A stretch of 64,000 nt of DNA from Sedimenticola sp. (GTDB taxonomy: Bacteria > Pseudomonadota > Gammaproteobacteria > Chromatiales > Chromatiaceae), in assembly GCA_026994195.1 (NCBI GenBank), contig JALWRH010000088.1, forward strand, positions 1-64,000, written 5' to 3'. The notes beneath the pieces were generated by a model, which was not told the origin of the DNA, ran no database searches, and worked only from the letters and a program-made list of their open reading frames with translations. The first letter of the stretch is position 1, and every line of letters starts with the position of its first letter. The position numbers and the translations under genes are program-made. Shown here one piece after another: positions 8,647-19,105 of the stretch.

Positions 8647-9420
8647 TCAAGGCTGGGGCCTCTTGAACACCCATTGTTTTTCATCGGAATCGGATTCCGA
8701 ATACCGGTAACCTTCCCTGTCGAATCCCTTGATCTCTTCCGAGGCCTCGATGCGATTGCGCAGGATGTAATCCGTCATCATGCCCCGGGCGCGCTTGGCG
8801 AATACGGCAATGACCCGGGCCTTGCCGTTCTTCTCTTCCTTGAAGGCGATATTCAGCAGGCGGCCTTGCAGCAGCCTGGGCTTCACCGCCCTGAAATATT
8901 CGTTGGAGGCCAGGTTCACCAGGGTGGGTTCTTTCTGCTTCTTGAGTTCCTCGTTGAGGCACAGAGTCAGGCGGTCCCCCCAGAACTGGTACAGGTTGTC
9001 GCCCCGGGGGTTCTTCAGCTTCGTCTTCATCTCCAGGCGGTAGGGCTGGATGAGATCCAGGGGACGCAGGCAACCGTACAGGCCGGAGAGCATGCGCAGG
9101 TGCTGCTGGGCGAACTCCAGATCTTGTGCGCTGTATTCTTCCACAGGAATGCCCCGATAGACATCGCCCTTGAACGCAAACAGGGCGGGCCGGGCGTTTT
9201 CCGGGGTAAAGGGCAGCGAGAAGCGCTGATAGCGCTCCACGTTGAGCCTGGCGATGTTCTCACTCACGTCCATGAGCTCGCGCAGCTGAGAAATCTTGTA
9301 CTGGCGCAGCTCCTCTATGAGGGCCAGAGAATCTTCCAGCATGGCCGGTACCGTGGCATTGTCCAGCACCACCGGAGTTTCGAAATCCTGGCCCTTGGAG
9401 GGTGAGAGAGTGATGATCAT
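8647..9420 (-). CDS. yaaA: Peroxide stress protein YaaA (UPF0246)
   Basis: Cytoplasmic protein of 257 aa in the YaaA family, which lowers free intracellular iron during peroxide stress and binds DNA in E. coli. The ATG at 9420 gives the canonical MIITLSPSKGQDFETP opening; an upstream in-frame ATG adds 18 unconserved residues and is rejected. The family blocks SGLYGCLRPLDLIQPYRLEM, NLASNEYFRAVKP and the FAKRARGMMTDYI segment are present. It lies just upstream of feoA on the same strand but with its own spacing (88 bp including the Fur box). The iron link to feo may be functional. Confidence 0.93.
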   Translation of the reverse strand: MIITLSPSKGQDFETPVVLDNATVPAMLEDSLALIEELRQYKISQLRELMDVSENIARLNVERYQRFSLPFTPENARPALFAFKGDVYRGIPVEEYSAQDLEFAQQHLRMLSGLYGCLRPLDLIQPYRLEMKTKLKNPRGDNLYQFWGDRLTLCLNEELKKQKEPTLVNLASNEYFRAVKPRLLQGRLLNIAFKEEKNGKARVIAVFAKRARGMMTDYILRNRIEASEEIKGFDREGYRYSESDSDEKQWVFKRPQP

Positions 9421-9573
9421 GGCGCAGCAATCTCCTGAGTAAACCGTATCATCCCGGCCCCGGTCGGCAACCAAAACCCGTAGCGACAGGTTCCGGGAAA
9501 CATATTAGAATATCATGTTTTTCTGCTTTCTCCACCTGCAGAGAATCCCTGCCCCTTTTCAGGAAAACCTTTC

Positions 9574-11145
9574 ATGTTCGACATCATTTCCCGGCATGCG
9601 CCCCACAATGCGCGCATCGATATCCTTTCCGGCCTCACCGTGGCCCTGGCCCTGGTGCCCGAAGCCGTGGCTTTTGCCTTCGTTGCCCACGTGGCACCCC
9701 TGGTTGGCCTTTACGCGGCCTTCATCATGGGCCTGGTGGCGGCCATCGTGGGGGGGCGGCCAGGCATGATTTCCGGCGCCACCGGCGCCATTGCCGTGGT
9801 CATCGTCTCCCTGGTTCTGGATCACGGCGTAGAATACCTGTTCGCCGCCGTTGTACTCATGGGAATCATACAGATCAGCTTTGGCGCACTGAAACTGGGC
9901 AAATTCATCCGCCTGGTGCCCCATCCGGTGTTTCTCGGTTTCGTCAACGGACTGGCCCTGGTGATCTTCCTGGCCCAACTGGATCACTTCAAGGTCCGGG
10001 ACGCCAGCGGCGCCATTCTCACCGATGCCGCCGGCCATCCTCAGTGGATCACCGGTCAGCCTTTGGTGATCATGCTGGTTCTCATCGCCCTGACCATGGC
10101 CATCATCGAGTTCTTCCCGCGCCTGACCAAGGCTGTGCCCTCCACCCTGGTGGCCATCGTCACCGGGAGCTTCCTGGCCCTGGGACTGGGTCTGGACACC
10201 CCCACCGTAGGGGACATGGCTTCCATCAAAGGCAGCCTGCCGGAGTTTCATATCCCGGCTATTCCTTTCGATCTGGAAACCCTGAAGATCGTCTTCCCCT
10301 ATGCCCTGATCATGGCCCTGGTGGGTCTCATCGAGAGCCTGCTGACCCTGAACCTGGTGGACGAACTCACGGAAACCCGCGGCCAGCCCAACCGGGAGTG
10401 CATCGGCCAGGGCGCCGCCAATATCACCACCGGCCTGTTCGGCGGCATGGGGGGCTGCGCCATGGTGGGCCAGAGCATCATCAACATCAAGTCCGGGGGC
10501 CGGGGACGCCTGTCCGGCATCAGCGCCGCCCTGTTCCTGTTGTCCTTCATCCTGGTGGGCTCTTCCCTCATCGAGCGTATTCCCATTGCCGTGCTGGTGG
10601 GGGTCATGTTCATGGTGGTCATCGGCACCTTCGAATGGTGCAGCTTCCGTCTCATTGGCAAGATCCCCCCGGCGGACACCCTCATCGGCATCTCCGTGGC
10701 CGTGATCACCGTCTTCTCGGATCTGGCCATTGCGGTCATCGTCGGCGTGATCCTGTCCGCCCTGGTGTTTGCCTGGCAACATGCCAAACACATCAATGCC
10801 AGCGTCAGCACCAACCGTATGGGGGGCAAGGTGTACGAGTTGAACGGGCCGTTGTTCTTTGCCTCGGCGCATCATTTCCAGGAGATCTTCGACCCCAAGA
10901 ACGACCCGGACGACGTGGTGGTGGACTTCAAGAACTCCCGGGTGGCGGATCATTCTGCCATCGAGGCAATCGACAAACTCGCGGAACGCTACCTGAAAGA
11001 ACACAAGCGCCTGCATCTCAAGCATCTGGCCCCGGAATGCCGCCAGCTGCTCAGGACAGCGGGGGATCTGGTGGAAGTAAACGTGGTGGAAGACCCCAAT
11101 TACCACCTGGCCGTGAACAAGGAGGATTTCCAGGCCCGCAGTTGA
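9574..11145 (+). CDS. SulP family anion transporter with STAS domain
   Basis: Inner-membrane SLC26/SulP-type transporter of 523 aa. Residues 1 to about 410 are hydrophobic with the family opening DILSGLTVALALVPEAVAFA and the GISGATGAIAVV-like segment. The C-terminal 90 residues form a STAS domain (VYELNGPLFFASA...VVVDFKNSRVADHSAIEAI) that faces the cytoplasm and regulates transport. The substrate may be sulfate, bicarbonate or another anion; sequence alone does not tell. It stands alone, divergent from yaaA, with no sulfate-assimilation or carboxysome gene nearby. Confidence 0.85.
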   Translation: MFDIISRHAPHNARIDILSGLTVALALVPEAVAFAFVAHVAPLVGLYAAFIMGLVAAIVGGRPGMISGATGAIAVVIVSLVLDHGVEYLFAAVVLMGIIQISFGALKLGKFIRLVPHPVFLGFVNGLALVIFLAQLDHFKVRDASGAILTDAAGHPQWITGQPLVIMLVLIALTMAIIEFFPRLTKAVPSTLVAIVTGSFLALGLGLDTPTVGDMASIKGSLPEFHIPAIPFDLETLKIVFPYALIMALVGLIESLLTLNLVDELTETRGQPNRECIGQGAANITTGLFGGMGGCAMVGQSIINIKSGGRGRLSGISAALFLLSFILVGSSLIERIPIAVLVGVMFMVVIGTFEWCSFRLIGKIPPADTLIGISVAVITVFSDLAIAVIVGVILSALVFAWQHAKHINASVSTNRMGGKVYELNGPLFFASAHHFQEIFDPKNDPDDVVVDFKNSRVADHSAIEAIDKLAERYLKEHKRLHLKHLAPECRQLLRTAGDLVEVNVVEDPNYHLAVNKEDFQARS

Positions 11146-11220
11146 TGCCCCCCCAGTTTTCCCTCCCCCATGCGCTGGGGCGGGTTGCGTTCTTTCGGCG
11201 TGTTCATGAATATGGATGCC

Positions 11221-11309
11221 TCCCTCCCCCGTGTGCGGGGGAGGGTTGGGGAAGGGGTGTACGATTTATATCCCCCTCACCCTAACCCTCTCCCCCGGGG
11301 GAGAGGGGA
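11221..11309. repeat. Paired GC-rich inverted repeats (REPIN/MITE-like)
   Basis: Two imperfect copies in opposite orientation, at 11221-11258 and 11271-11309, each centred on its own hairpin. In the first CCTCCCCCG pairs with CGGGGGAGG. In the second CCCTCTCCCCC is followed directly by its complement. The CCCTCACCCTAACCCTCTCCC type of intergenic repeat is common in many proteobacterial genomes. The element lies between the converging sulP and modC genes and could also serve as a transcription barrier. Confidence 0.7.
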
Positions 11310-11330
11310 CTGTGCGCTGTCTTTCTTCCT

Positions 11331-12398
11331 TCACAAGAGCAGGGCGACGCTTTTCACCTGTACGAACACTTTTTTACCAGGTACCAGTTCCAGGTCTGCT
11401 GCTGACTTGCGCGTAACCCGGCATAGCAGGGGCTGCTTCCCCAGCATCAGGCGCACCATGACCTTGGCCTTGTCATCCTCGGCCAGGGCCTCCACGACGG
11501 CAGGAAAGATATTCAGGATACTGGTGTCCTGCTGGCGCGCCAGGGTGATACTCACATCGTTGGCCTTCACCTGCAGGCGCACCGGGCTGCCTTCGGGAAG
11601 GTGATTACGGGCCAGCAGGAAGCGTCCCCCGGAAAAATCCAGCCAGCTCAACTCGTACTCCGGATCATGCCCCGCGACGCGGCCCTGGATGATGGTTTCT
11701 GCATCCGGCTGATGAGCCAGAGGCAGATCCAGACGGGCGAACAGTTGGTCCACTGGGCCGGCAGCACGTAAACGCCCCTCTTCCAGCAACAGCAGGTAAT
11801 CCGCCAGCCGGGCCACCTCATCCCGGGAATGACTCACATAAAGCACGGGGATGGCCAACGCCCGGTGCAGGGTTTCCAGCCAGGGCAGGATCTCCGCCTT
11901 GCGCGCCTCGTCCAGGGCCGCCAGGGGTTCATCCAGAAGCAGCATGGCCGGATTCACCGCCAGCGCCCGGGCAATGGCCACCCGCTGCTGCTCACCACCG
12001 GAAAGCTGGTGAGGTTTGCGTTCCAGCAACTTCTCCAGCCCCAACAGGGCCACAGCCCGCTCCAGGGAAGGCCTTTCGGCATGCCGGGGCAGGCGGCGCA
12101 GGCCATATTCGATATTGCGCCGCACATTCAGGTGGGCAAACAGGCTCGGTTCCTGAAACACATAGCCCAGGGAACGGCGATGGGGCGGCAGAGAAAAAGC
12201 GCCATCCTGCCATATGGCATCACCCACTTTAAGATATCCCCGGGCCTGGGGCTCCAGGCCCGCCAGGGTTCGCAGCAGGGAGGTCTTGCCACAGCCGGAG
12301 GGACCGAACAGGGCCGTCACCCCCCGCCCCGGCAAAGTAAATTCCACGGCCAGGGAGAAACTTTCCCGCACCAGGGAGAGACGCGCCTCTACCGCCAT
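11331..12398 (-). CDS. modC: Molybdate ABC transporter ATP-binding protein ModC
   Basis: ATPase subunit of the ModABC molybdate importer, 355 aa from the ATG at 12398, which overlaps the modB stop by 10 bp. Walker A GPSGCGKT is at residues 32-39, the signature LSGGEQQR and Walker [14 protein letters not shown] follow. The C-terminal quarter ([16 protein letters not shown] and onward) is the molybdate-binding MOP/TOBE domain typical of ModC. Oxyanion specificity is inferred from this domain and the operon. An earlier in-frame ATG (12416) would add six residues only. Confidence 0.95.
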   Translation of the reverse strand: MAVEARLSLVRESFSLAVEFTLPGRGVTALFGPSGCGKTSLLRTLAGLEPQARGYLKVGDAIWQDGAFSLPPHRRSLGYVFQEPSLFAHLNVRRNIEYGLRRLPRHAERPSLERAVALLGLEKLLERKPHQLSGGEQQRVAIARALAVNPAMLLLDEPLAALDEARKAEILPWLETLHRALAIPVLYVSHSRDEVARLADYLLLLEEGRLRAAGPVDQLFARLDLPLAHQPDAETIIQGRVAGHDPEYELSWLDFSGGRFLLARNHLPEGSPVRLQVKANDVSITLARQQDTSILNIFPAVVEALAEDDKAKVMVRLMLGKQPLLCRVTRKSAADLELVPGKKVFVQVKSVALLL

Positions 12399-13075
12399 GA
12401 CGCCGCTCCGGACCATCGCCGGTTCAGGCCGTACACAGCCAGCAGCAATACAAAAGAGAACAGCAGCAGGCCTGCCGCTATCCCGTGGGCGCTTCCATAC
12501 TCCAGCGCCTCCACGTGGTCATAGATTGCAATGGAGATCACCTGGGTGCGGCCAGGAATATTGCCGCCGATCATTAGCACCACGCCAAACTCCCCCAGGG
12601 TATGGGCAAATCCCAGTACTGCCGCTGTCAGGAATCCGGGCCGCGCCAGGGGCAGGGCTACGCTGAAAAAGCGATCCATGGGAGAGGCTCCCAGGGTAGC
12701 CGCCACTTCCATGGGCCGCTGCCCTATGGACTGAAAGGCATTCTGCAGGGGTTGCACCACGAATGGCAGGGAATAGAGCACGGAACCCACCACCAGCCCG
12801 GCGAAGGTAAAGGCCAGGGGACCGCCCCCCAGGGACTGCATGAGCTGTCCCACAGGACCCTCAGGCCCCAGGGCCACCAGCAGATAAAATCCCAGCACCG
12901 TGGGGGGCAGCACCAGAGGCAAGGCGACCAGGGCTTCCAGGACAAACCTGTAGCGCCAGCGGCTGCGCGCCAGCCACCAGGCCAGAGGCGTACCCAGGAG
13001 CAGCAGGATAAGAGTGGTCAGGCTGGCCAGCTTCAGGGACAGCCACAAGGCTTGCAGATCCTGTTCCACAAACAT
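12389..13075 (-). CDS. modB: Molybdate ABC transporter permease ModB
   Basis: Inner-membrane permease of 228 aa with about five to six hydrophobic segments. The EAA loop that contacts ModC is seen as [21 protein letters not shown], here slightly shortened in quotation to [15 protein letters not shown]. The family blocks [15 protein letters not shown] and [20 protein letters not shown] are clear. Its start touches the modA stop (both at 13075-13077) and its stop overlaps modC, so the three genes are translationally coupled. Confidence 0.95.
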   Translation of the reverse strand: MFVEQDLQALWLSLKLASLTTLILLLLGTPLAWWLARSRWRYRFVLEALVALPLVLPPTVLGFYLLVALGPEGPVGQLMQSLGGGPLAFTFAGLVVGSVLYSLPFVVQPLQNAFQSIGQRPMEVAATLGASPMDRFFSVALPLARPGFLTAAVLGFAHTLGEFGVVLMIGGNIPGRTQVISIAIYDHVEALEYGSAHGIAAGLLLFSFVLLLAVYGLNRRWSGAASWR

Positions 13076-13815
13076 CAGGGCACCTCGTAGCCGTTGGCGC
13101 GAATGATAGCCCGTCCTGCTTCACTGGCTGCAAAAGCGAGGAAAGCCCGGGCCGCCTCTTCGTCGCGCAACAGCACTGCCTGCTGTTCTATGGGGCCATG
13201 CAGATCCGCTGGAAGCAGCCAGAAAGAACCCTTCTCAGTCCTGCTCCTGCCCAGCACCTGGGATGCCGCAACCAAGCCCAGCTCGGCATTGCCCGTCTTC
13301 ACAAACTGGTAAGTCTGACCAATGTTCTCCCCCCGCACCAGACGGTTCTGCAGGATCTGCCACAGCCCCAGTTTCTCCAGGGCCTGGCGGGCGGCAAGTC
13401 CATAAGGCGCCAGGCGTGGATTGGCCAGGGCCAGATGGCGGAAATCACCCCGGCGCAGAACCTCTCCCTCATCATCCACCAGCCCAAGCTGCGGACTCCA
13501 CAACACCAGCCGCCCCCGGGCATAGGTGAAACGGCTGCCAGGAACGATGCGCCCAGCTTCCTCCAACCGCATGGGCCGATACGCATCCGCAGCAAACCAG
13601 GCATGAAAAGGGGCGCCATGAAGGATCTGGGCATACTGTTTTCCTGTAGATCCAAAAGAAAGCTTCACCTGGTGGCCGGTTTCTTTTTCAAACCGGGAAG
13701 CAAGCTGGCGTACCGCCGGCGCAAAGTTACTGGCCACGGCGACCTGTATCTCATCCGCTGGGGAGGAAGATCCCCAGCCGACAAGAAGCAATGCAAGCCA
13801 GAATATCAACTTCAT
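13075..13815 (-). CDS. modA: Molybdate-binding periplasmic protein ModA
   Basis: Periplasmic molybdate/tungstate-binding protein of 246 aa. The ATG at 13815 gives a signal peptide ([20 protein letters not shown]) followed by [19 protein letters not shown], the usual ModA start. Further upstream in-frame ATGs would run into the preceding regulator gene and destroy the signal peptide. Ligand-loop residues [12 protein letters not shown] and [15 protein letters not shown] fit the oxyanion-binding family. It starts one base after the end of the regulator gene. Confidence 0.94.
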   Translation of the reverse strand: MKLIFWLALLLVGWGSSSPADEIQVAVASNFAPAVRQLASRFEKETGHQVKLSFGSTGKQYAQILHGAPFHAWFAADAYRPMRLEEAGRIVPGSRFTYARGRLVLWSPQLGLVDDEGEVLRRGDFRHLALANPRLAPYGLAARQALEKLGLWQILQNRLVRGENIGQTYQFVKTGNAELGLVAASQVLGRSRTEKGSFWLLPADLHGPIEQQAVLLRDEEAARAFLAFAASEAGRAIIRANGYEVP

Positions 13816-13816
13816 C

Positions 13817-14158
13817 CTACAGGTCCAACTGCCGACTCCGTTGGGCCAGGAAATCCCTGAAATCACCATAGGCAGCCCAGAAGGCAGCCACGGCCTTTTC
13901 ACCGGCCTCAGTGAGTATGGCGCCACCACCGCCCCTGCCCCCGGTACTCTTCTCCACTACCACTTCGCGGCTCTGACGGTTCATGGAATCCACCAGTTTC
14001 CAGGCATGGCGATAAGACATCTGCATGGAACGGGCCGCTGCGCTGATAGAGCCATGCTCGCGGATACGTTCCAACAGCACCACCCGTCCATACCCAAGAA
14101 AAGTGCCATCAGGTCCCTCTATCCAGACCCTGCCGCGTAAACGGTAAGCTTTCGCCAC
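13817..14158 (-). CDS. modE: ModE-like molybdate-responsive regulator, DNA-binding domain only
   Basis: Winged helix-turn-helix protein of 113 aa (GRVVLLERIREHGSISAAAR, then MSYRHAWKLVDSMNR and GGRGGGGAILTEAG) equivalent to the N-terminal half of ModE. The C-terminal molybdate-binding MOP/TOBE domains of full ModE (about 260 aa) are absent, so molybdate cannot be sensed by the usual domain. The gene heads the mod operon and faces an inverted repeat at 14192-14217 that resembles a ModE operator. Short ModE-like regulators are known as a separate group; how this one senses its signal is open. Confidence 0.85.
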   Translation of the reverse strand: MAKAYRLRGRVWIEGPDGTFLGYGRVVLLERIREHGSISAAARSMQMSYRHAWKLVDSMNRQSREVVVEKSTGGRGGGGAILTEAGEKAVAAFWAAYGDFRDFLAQRSRQLDL

Positions 14159-14191
14159 TATTGAACTCTCCGGACAAACTTATGAAACAAA

Positions 14192-14217
14192 GCGTAATGT
14201 ATCACTAAACATAACGC
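14192..14217 (-). promoter_or_regulatory. ModE-like operator
   Basis: Inverted repeat GCGTAATGT ... ACATAACGC with an 8-base spacer, 34 bp upstream of the modE start. The halves and spacing resemble the E. coli ModE box (CGTTATATA-N6-TATATAACG). Autoregulation of the modEABC operon is the likely role. Confidence 0.65.
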
Positions 14218-14489
14218 AATGTGCCGCACTTCTGGTGAATGACAGAGGCCCTGTTCCCATCTCCTGGACTACCCATTTTTTCACTACTGGTCTGGTTGAC
14301 CGGGTTCTAGTCAGGTACTAACCTGCTTAAGGGATCTGCTTACAGACTCTCGAACAAACCACCCAGCAGGACATGGTGATGAGCAATGGATGCGTTACAC
14401 CGGTTCGTCCCGGCGTACCCACGCACCATGCCCACCCCATCTCCCTCGGGCAAATTAAAACCAAACCAGCAATATACGCGGGGAATATC

Positions 14490-14897
14490 ATGGGAATGCT
14501 TTCAGAGTTCAAGGAGTTTGCCGTCAAAGGCAACATGGTCGACATGGCCGTTGGTATCATCATTGGCGGCGCCTTCGGCACCATCGTCAAGTCATTGGTT
14601 TCCGATGTCATCATGCCCCCCATCGGCTATGTGACGGGAGGACTGGACTTTTCCAACCTGGCCCTATCCCTGGGCAAGGGCTTGGATGGTAAGGAAGTGC
14701 TTATCAAGTACGGTTCATTTCTCAATGCGGTCATCGCATTCTTGATCGTCGCTTTCGTACTCTTCCTGGTCATCAAAGGCATCAACCGCGCTAAAGAAGC
14801 CATGGAAACTGAAAAGAAAGAAGAAGAAGCCGCAGCACCTCCCAAGCAGGAAGTGCTTCTCGAAGAAATACGCGACCTTCTCAAAGAAAAAGCCTGA
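14490..14897 (+). CDS. mscL: Large-conductance mechanosensitive channel MscL
   Basis: Homopentameric inner-membrane channel that opens on hypo-osmotic shock, 135 aa. The ATG at 14490 follows a GGGGA ribosome site and gives [20 protein letters not shown], the canonical N-terminus. TM1 ([20 protein letters not shown]) with its glycine-rich gate and TM2 ([20 protein letters not shown]) are clear, and the C-terminal amphipathic helix [10 protein letters not shown] is present. A longer open frame from 14373 is not conserved and is rejected. Single-gene transcript with no partner nearby. Confidence 0.95.
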   Translation: MGMLSEFKEFAVKGNMVDMAVGIIIGGAFGTIVKSLVSDVIMPPIGYVTGGLDFSNLALSLGKGLDGKEVLIKYGSFLNAVIAFLIVAFVLFLVIKGINRAKEAMETEKKEEEAAAPPKQEVLLEEIRDLLKEKA

Positions 14898-15260
14898 CCA
14901 ATCAGCCAAAATCCAGGCTGGAGAGCGACAAAGTTTGGTTGCCGGGTCCACAATGACCCGGCAATCCGGTATATTCCCTGAGATCATCCACCGGGATTTG
15001 CATCACGGCGTAGTGGGCTGGCAAAGCCCTATAACGCCGATCCCTGTACAGTTGCCTCCCGCCTTTCAGCCTTCCTCACCCTGAACCAGCACAGTCAAGA
15101 GCGCGGCATTCTCGCCGCATCGACAGTTCCTCAAATATCCCCAGCACAAGCCATCATTCTTCGTTTATTCGACCGGTAGCAGGATCAGGCATTCATCCAG
15201 GTCTTGAATTGAGGCCCCATCAGCCTCATATCCGTTGCATCCACGATTGAGGAGCGCGAG
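14898..15260. other. 363-bp gap with two hairpins, no gene seen
   Basis: No convincing ORF. A perfect 9-bp hairpin at 14939-14964 (TTGCCGGGT / ACCCGGCAA, loop of 8) lies 41 bp after mscL and may act as its terminator, although the T-run is weak. A second, longer imperfect hairpin is at 15006-15039 (CGGCGT...ACGCCG with inner GGGCT/AGCCC). The promoter of the downstream S30AE-sigma gene must lie in 15040-15255. GAGGAG at 15249-15254 is its ribosome site. Confidence 0.5.
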
Positions 15261-16379
15261 ATGAACATCCGGTTTTCATACAGAAGAATCGACGACAACG
15301 AAAAGAAACAGCTCAAGGAGACGGTCAACAAGGACAGCAACGGCATCAGGGAAGTTCTGGGGAAGTTCGATAGCGATGCTGTGCGCCTGGAAGGCGCCGT
15401 AGAGAAGCATGGAAGTAAAGCTCTGTACAGGGCAAGACTGAAGCTGCACCTGCCGGGCAAAACCCTGGTAGCACTGGAAGAAGCCGGCAACGGCAATGCC
15501 GCCATACGCCAGGCATTTGCCGAGCTTCGCCGCCAGGTCAAGCGTTTCAAACACCTAGCAAAGAATGACTATTTGTGGAAGCGTCCAAAGCGCCGAGTGG
15601 AGCTGCGAAGCCAACTTAGCGGGAGCGCCGATTTAGACCGGGAGCAGTACAAGGAGTACGCCGATCTGGTGAAGCCTCACCTGCCCGAAGTGTATCATTT
15701 CATCCGCCGGGAACTCGCCTACCATCAGTCCCTGGGGGAACTGTCACCCGCAGACATACGGGCAGAAGAGGTGCTGGACGCCGTGGTCGCCCGGGGTCTG
15801 GAAGGCCTCAGCAACAGACCCCGGCACCTGGAAATCCTTCCCTGGCTGACGGGCATGGCCCTGGAAATCATTCAGGAAGAAATGCACGCTAGCCGTATTC
15901 GCCGCCGCCGGGTATCTACAGAAGATCTTGCGCCAACAGATCCCATGGACATCAGCGACGACGAAGACACCCGGATGTACGAGTTCTACCAGCCGGATGA
16001 GATCATCCGCATGGAAGACATCATTCCGAATCCAGAAAGCAACAACCCGGAAGAGGCAGAAGCCATTCGGGAGCGCGCTTTACTGGTTCATCATGCCCTT
16101 TCTCTGCTACCTCCCCCCTGGAGACATACTCTGGTGCTGGCAGACGTACATGGCATGAAAATGTCGGAGCTGGCCGAAATCCTCCATGAAACGCCTGAAC
16201 AGTTGCAGCAGTTACGAACCTGCGCAGAAGCCTTCATGCGAGACTGGCTGGGCCAGCACATGGTTCAGGATGACCTGGAGCAGACAACCACCAGGGAGTT
16301 GCTGGGATCGCCCCTGAGGGAACCACTGCCGGAAGAGCTGCAGGCCGAGATTCTGGAAAAAATCATACCCTTGGAGTAG
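15261..16379 (+). CDS. S30AE (HPF/RaiA) ribosome-hibernation domain fused to sigma-70-like regions
   Basis: Protein of 372 aa with an unusual architecture. Residues 1-105 match the S30AE ribosome-binding fold of HPF/RaiA (VRLEGAVEKHGSKALYRARL, HLPGKTLVALEEAGNGNAAI, AELRRQVKRFK). Residues 135-217 resemble sigma region 2 (HLPEVYHFIRREL, then PWLTGMALEIIQEEM and a basic RIRRRR). An acidic linker (about 220-268) leads to a region 4-like helix-turn-helix at 275-331 (LSLLPPPWRHTLVLADVHGM, MSELAEILHETPEQLQQLR). The ATG at 15261 follows GAGGAG. Family knowledge suggests the first part binds the 30S decoding region. Whether the second part still binds RNA polymerase or DNA is unknown. Monocistronic. 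Confidence 0.8.
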   Translation: MNIRFSYRRIDDNEKKQLKETVNKDSNGIREVLGKFDSDAVRLEGAVEKHGSKALYRARLKLHLPGKTLVALEEAGNGNAAIRQAFAELRRQVKRFKHLAKNDYLWKRPKRRVELRSQLSGSADLDREQYKEYADLVKPHLPEVYHFIRRELAYHQSLGELSPADIRAEEVLDAVVARGLEGLSNRPRHLEILPWLTGMALEIIQEEMHASRIRRRRVSTEDLAPTDPMDISDDEDTRMYEFYQPDEIIRMEDIIPNPESNNPEEAEAIRERALLVHHALSLLPPPWRHTLVLADVHGMKMSELAEILHETPEQLQQLRTCAEAFMRDWLGQHMVQDDLEQTTTRELLGSPLREPLPEELQAEILEKIIPLE

Positions 16380-16542
16380 GCATCTGGCCCGGATGTTTCA
16401 CAGGAATCCGGTATTTTTCTGGAGAGATTCCTGCTCAGATCGTTAGAAAAAAAGTCGATGGTTTTCTGGTGATACATACAGGCCAGCCCCTCTGTCATTG
16501 CCAATGAGAGCTCCGCATCCGGACAATGGGGGCTTCCATTTG

Positions 16543-17235
16543 CTATGCCTGCTTTTTTCTTTTGCCACCAGGCAATTTTCCTTGCCAGCCAAAAACAATC
16601 AGCAGTGCCACACAAATCATCCAGACTACACTTATGACATTGCCAAGAAGATGGTCTGAATTCGAACATAAGTCATGTTCAAGGCAATTTCTTGACAAGA
16701 ATTTATCCACAACAAATATAACGAACACAAACAAAATAATATTGTACATCAGTATTATGAGCGTTCTTTTCATCTTAGATGGGTAAACATATCCGCTCTC
16801 TTCTATTATTCTTTCAGTCAAGGCCTCTTCACTTGGCAGCCCATCTGATGATTTATTTATAACTATTGAACCAGTTAAGTAATCGTGTATTGCCTGGTGT
16901 TTTTTGGATGTCAAGACAACGACAAATGAAAGCCAACCAAGAAGTGCTTTAACAATGAATCTTATTGATGCAAGAACGATATTTATATTGTTATTTGTCC
17001 TGCTATTTACTACTTTTAGGCCAATAACGTGATGACCTATGGTTCCCCCTGTCAATGAAACGAGACCTGGCTCCAAGATTAATAGAGGCAAAAACAGGGC
17101 TGCTATTTTTACATATATATTTTCAACGCCAAACACATTAACCAATAGTAGTACCACAAGAAGCACAACAGGAATAATAATAGAGTCAACCAATACAGCC
17201 TGCACTCTTCTCAACAGACGGGGGTATGTATTCAT
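16543..17235 (-). CDS. RDD family membrane protein
   Basis: Integral membrane protein of 230 aa with an RDD domain in the first 125 residues (PRLLRRVQAVLVDSIIIPVV, GGTIGHHVIGLKVV, KKHQAIHDYLTGSIVI). Two further hydrophobic segments lie in the C-terminal half. RDD proteins are often associated with transport or Na+/H+ antiport, but no function can be assigned here. Codon use is AT-rich (many AAT, ATA, TTA, AAC runs) in contrast to the GC-rich neighbours, which suggests recent acquisition. It follows glmS on the same strand with a 42-bp gap. Confidence 0.8.
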   Translation of the reverse strand: MNTYPRLLRRVQAVLVDSIIIPVVLLVVLLLVNVFGVENIYVKIAALFLPLLILEPGLVSLTGGTIGHHVIGLKVVNSRTNNNINIVLASIRFIVKALLGWLSFVVVLTSKKHQAIHDYLTGSIVINKSSDGLPSEEALTERIIEESGYVYPSKMKRTLIILMYNIILFVFVIFVVDKFLSRNCLEHDLCSNSDHLLGNVISVVWMICVALLIVFGWQGKLPGGKRKKQA

Positions 17236-17277
17236 GTTTTCTTCTTATGAACCAGAAATATCGAGCAATGAGTCCCG

Positions 17278-19104
<1,827 letters not shown>

Positions 19105-19105
19105 G

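Noticed and set aside
14373-14489. N-terminal extension of MscL from an earlier ATG
   Set aside because: The extra 39 residues are not MscL-like and the ATG at 14490 has the ribosome site.
16380-16542. Terminator after glmS or between the converging S30AE-sigma and RDD genes
   Set aside because: No stem followed by a T-run could be seen in either place.
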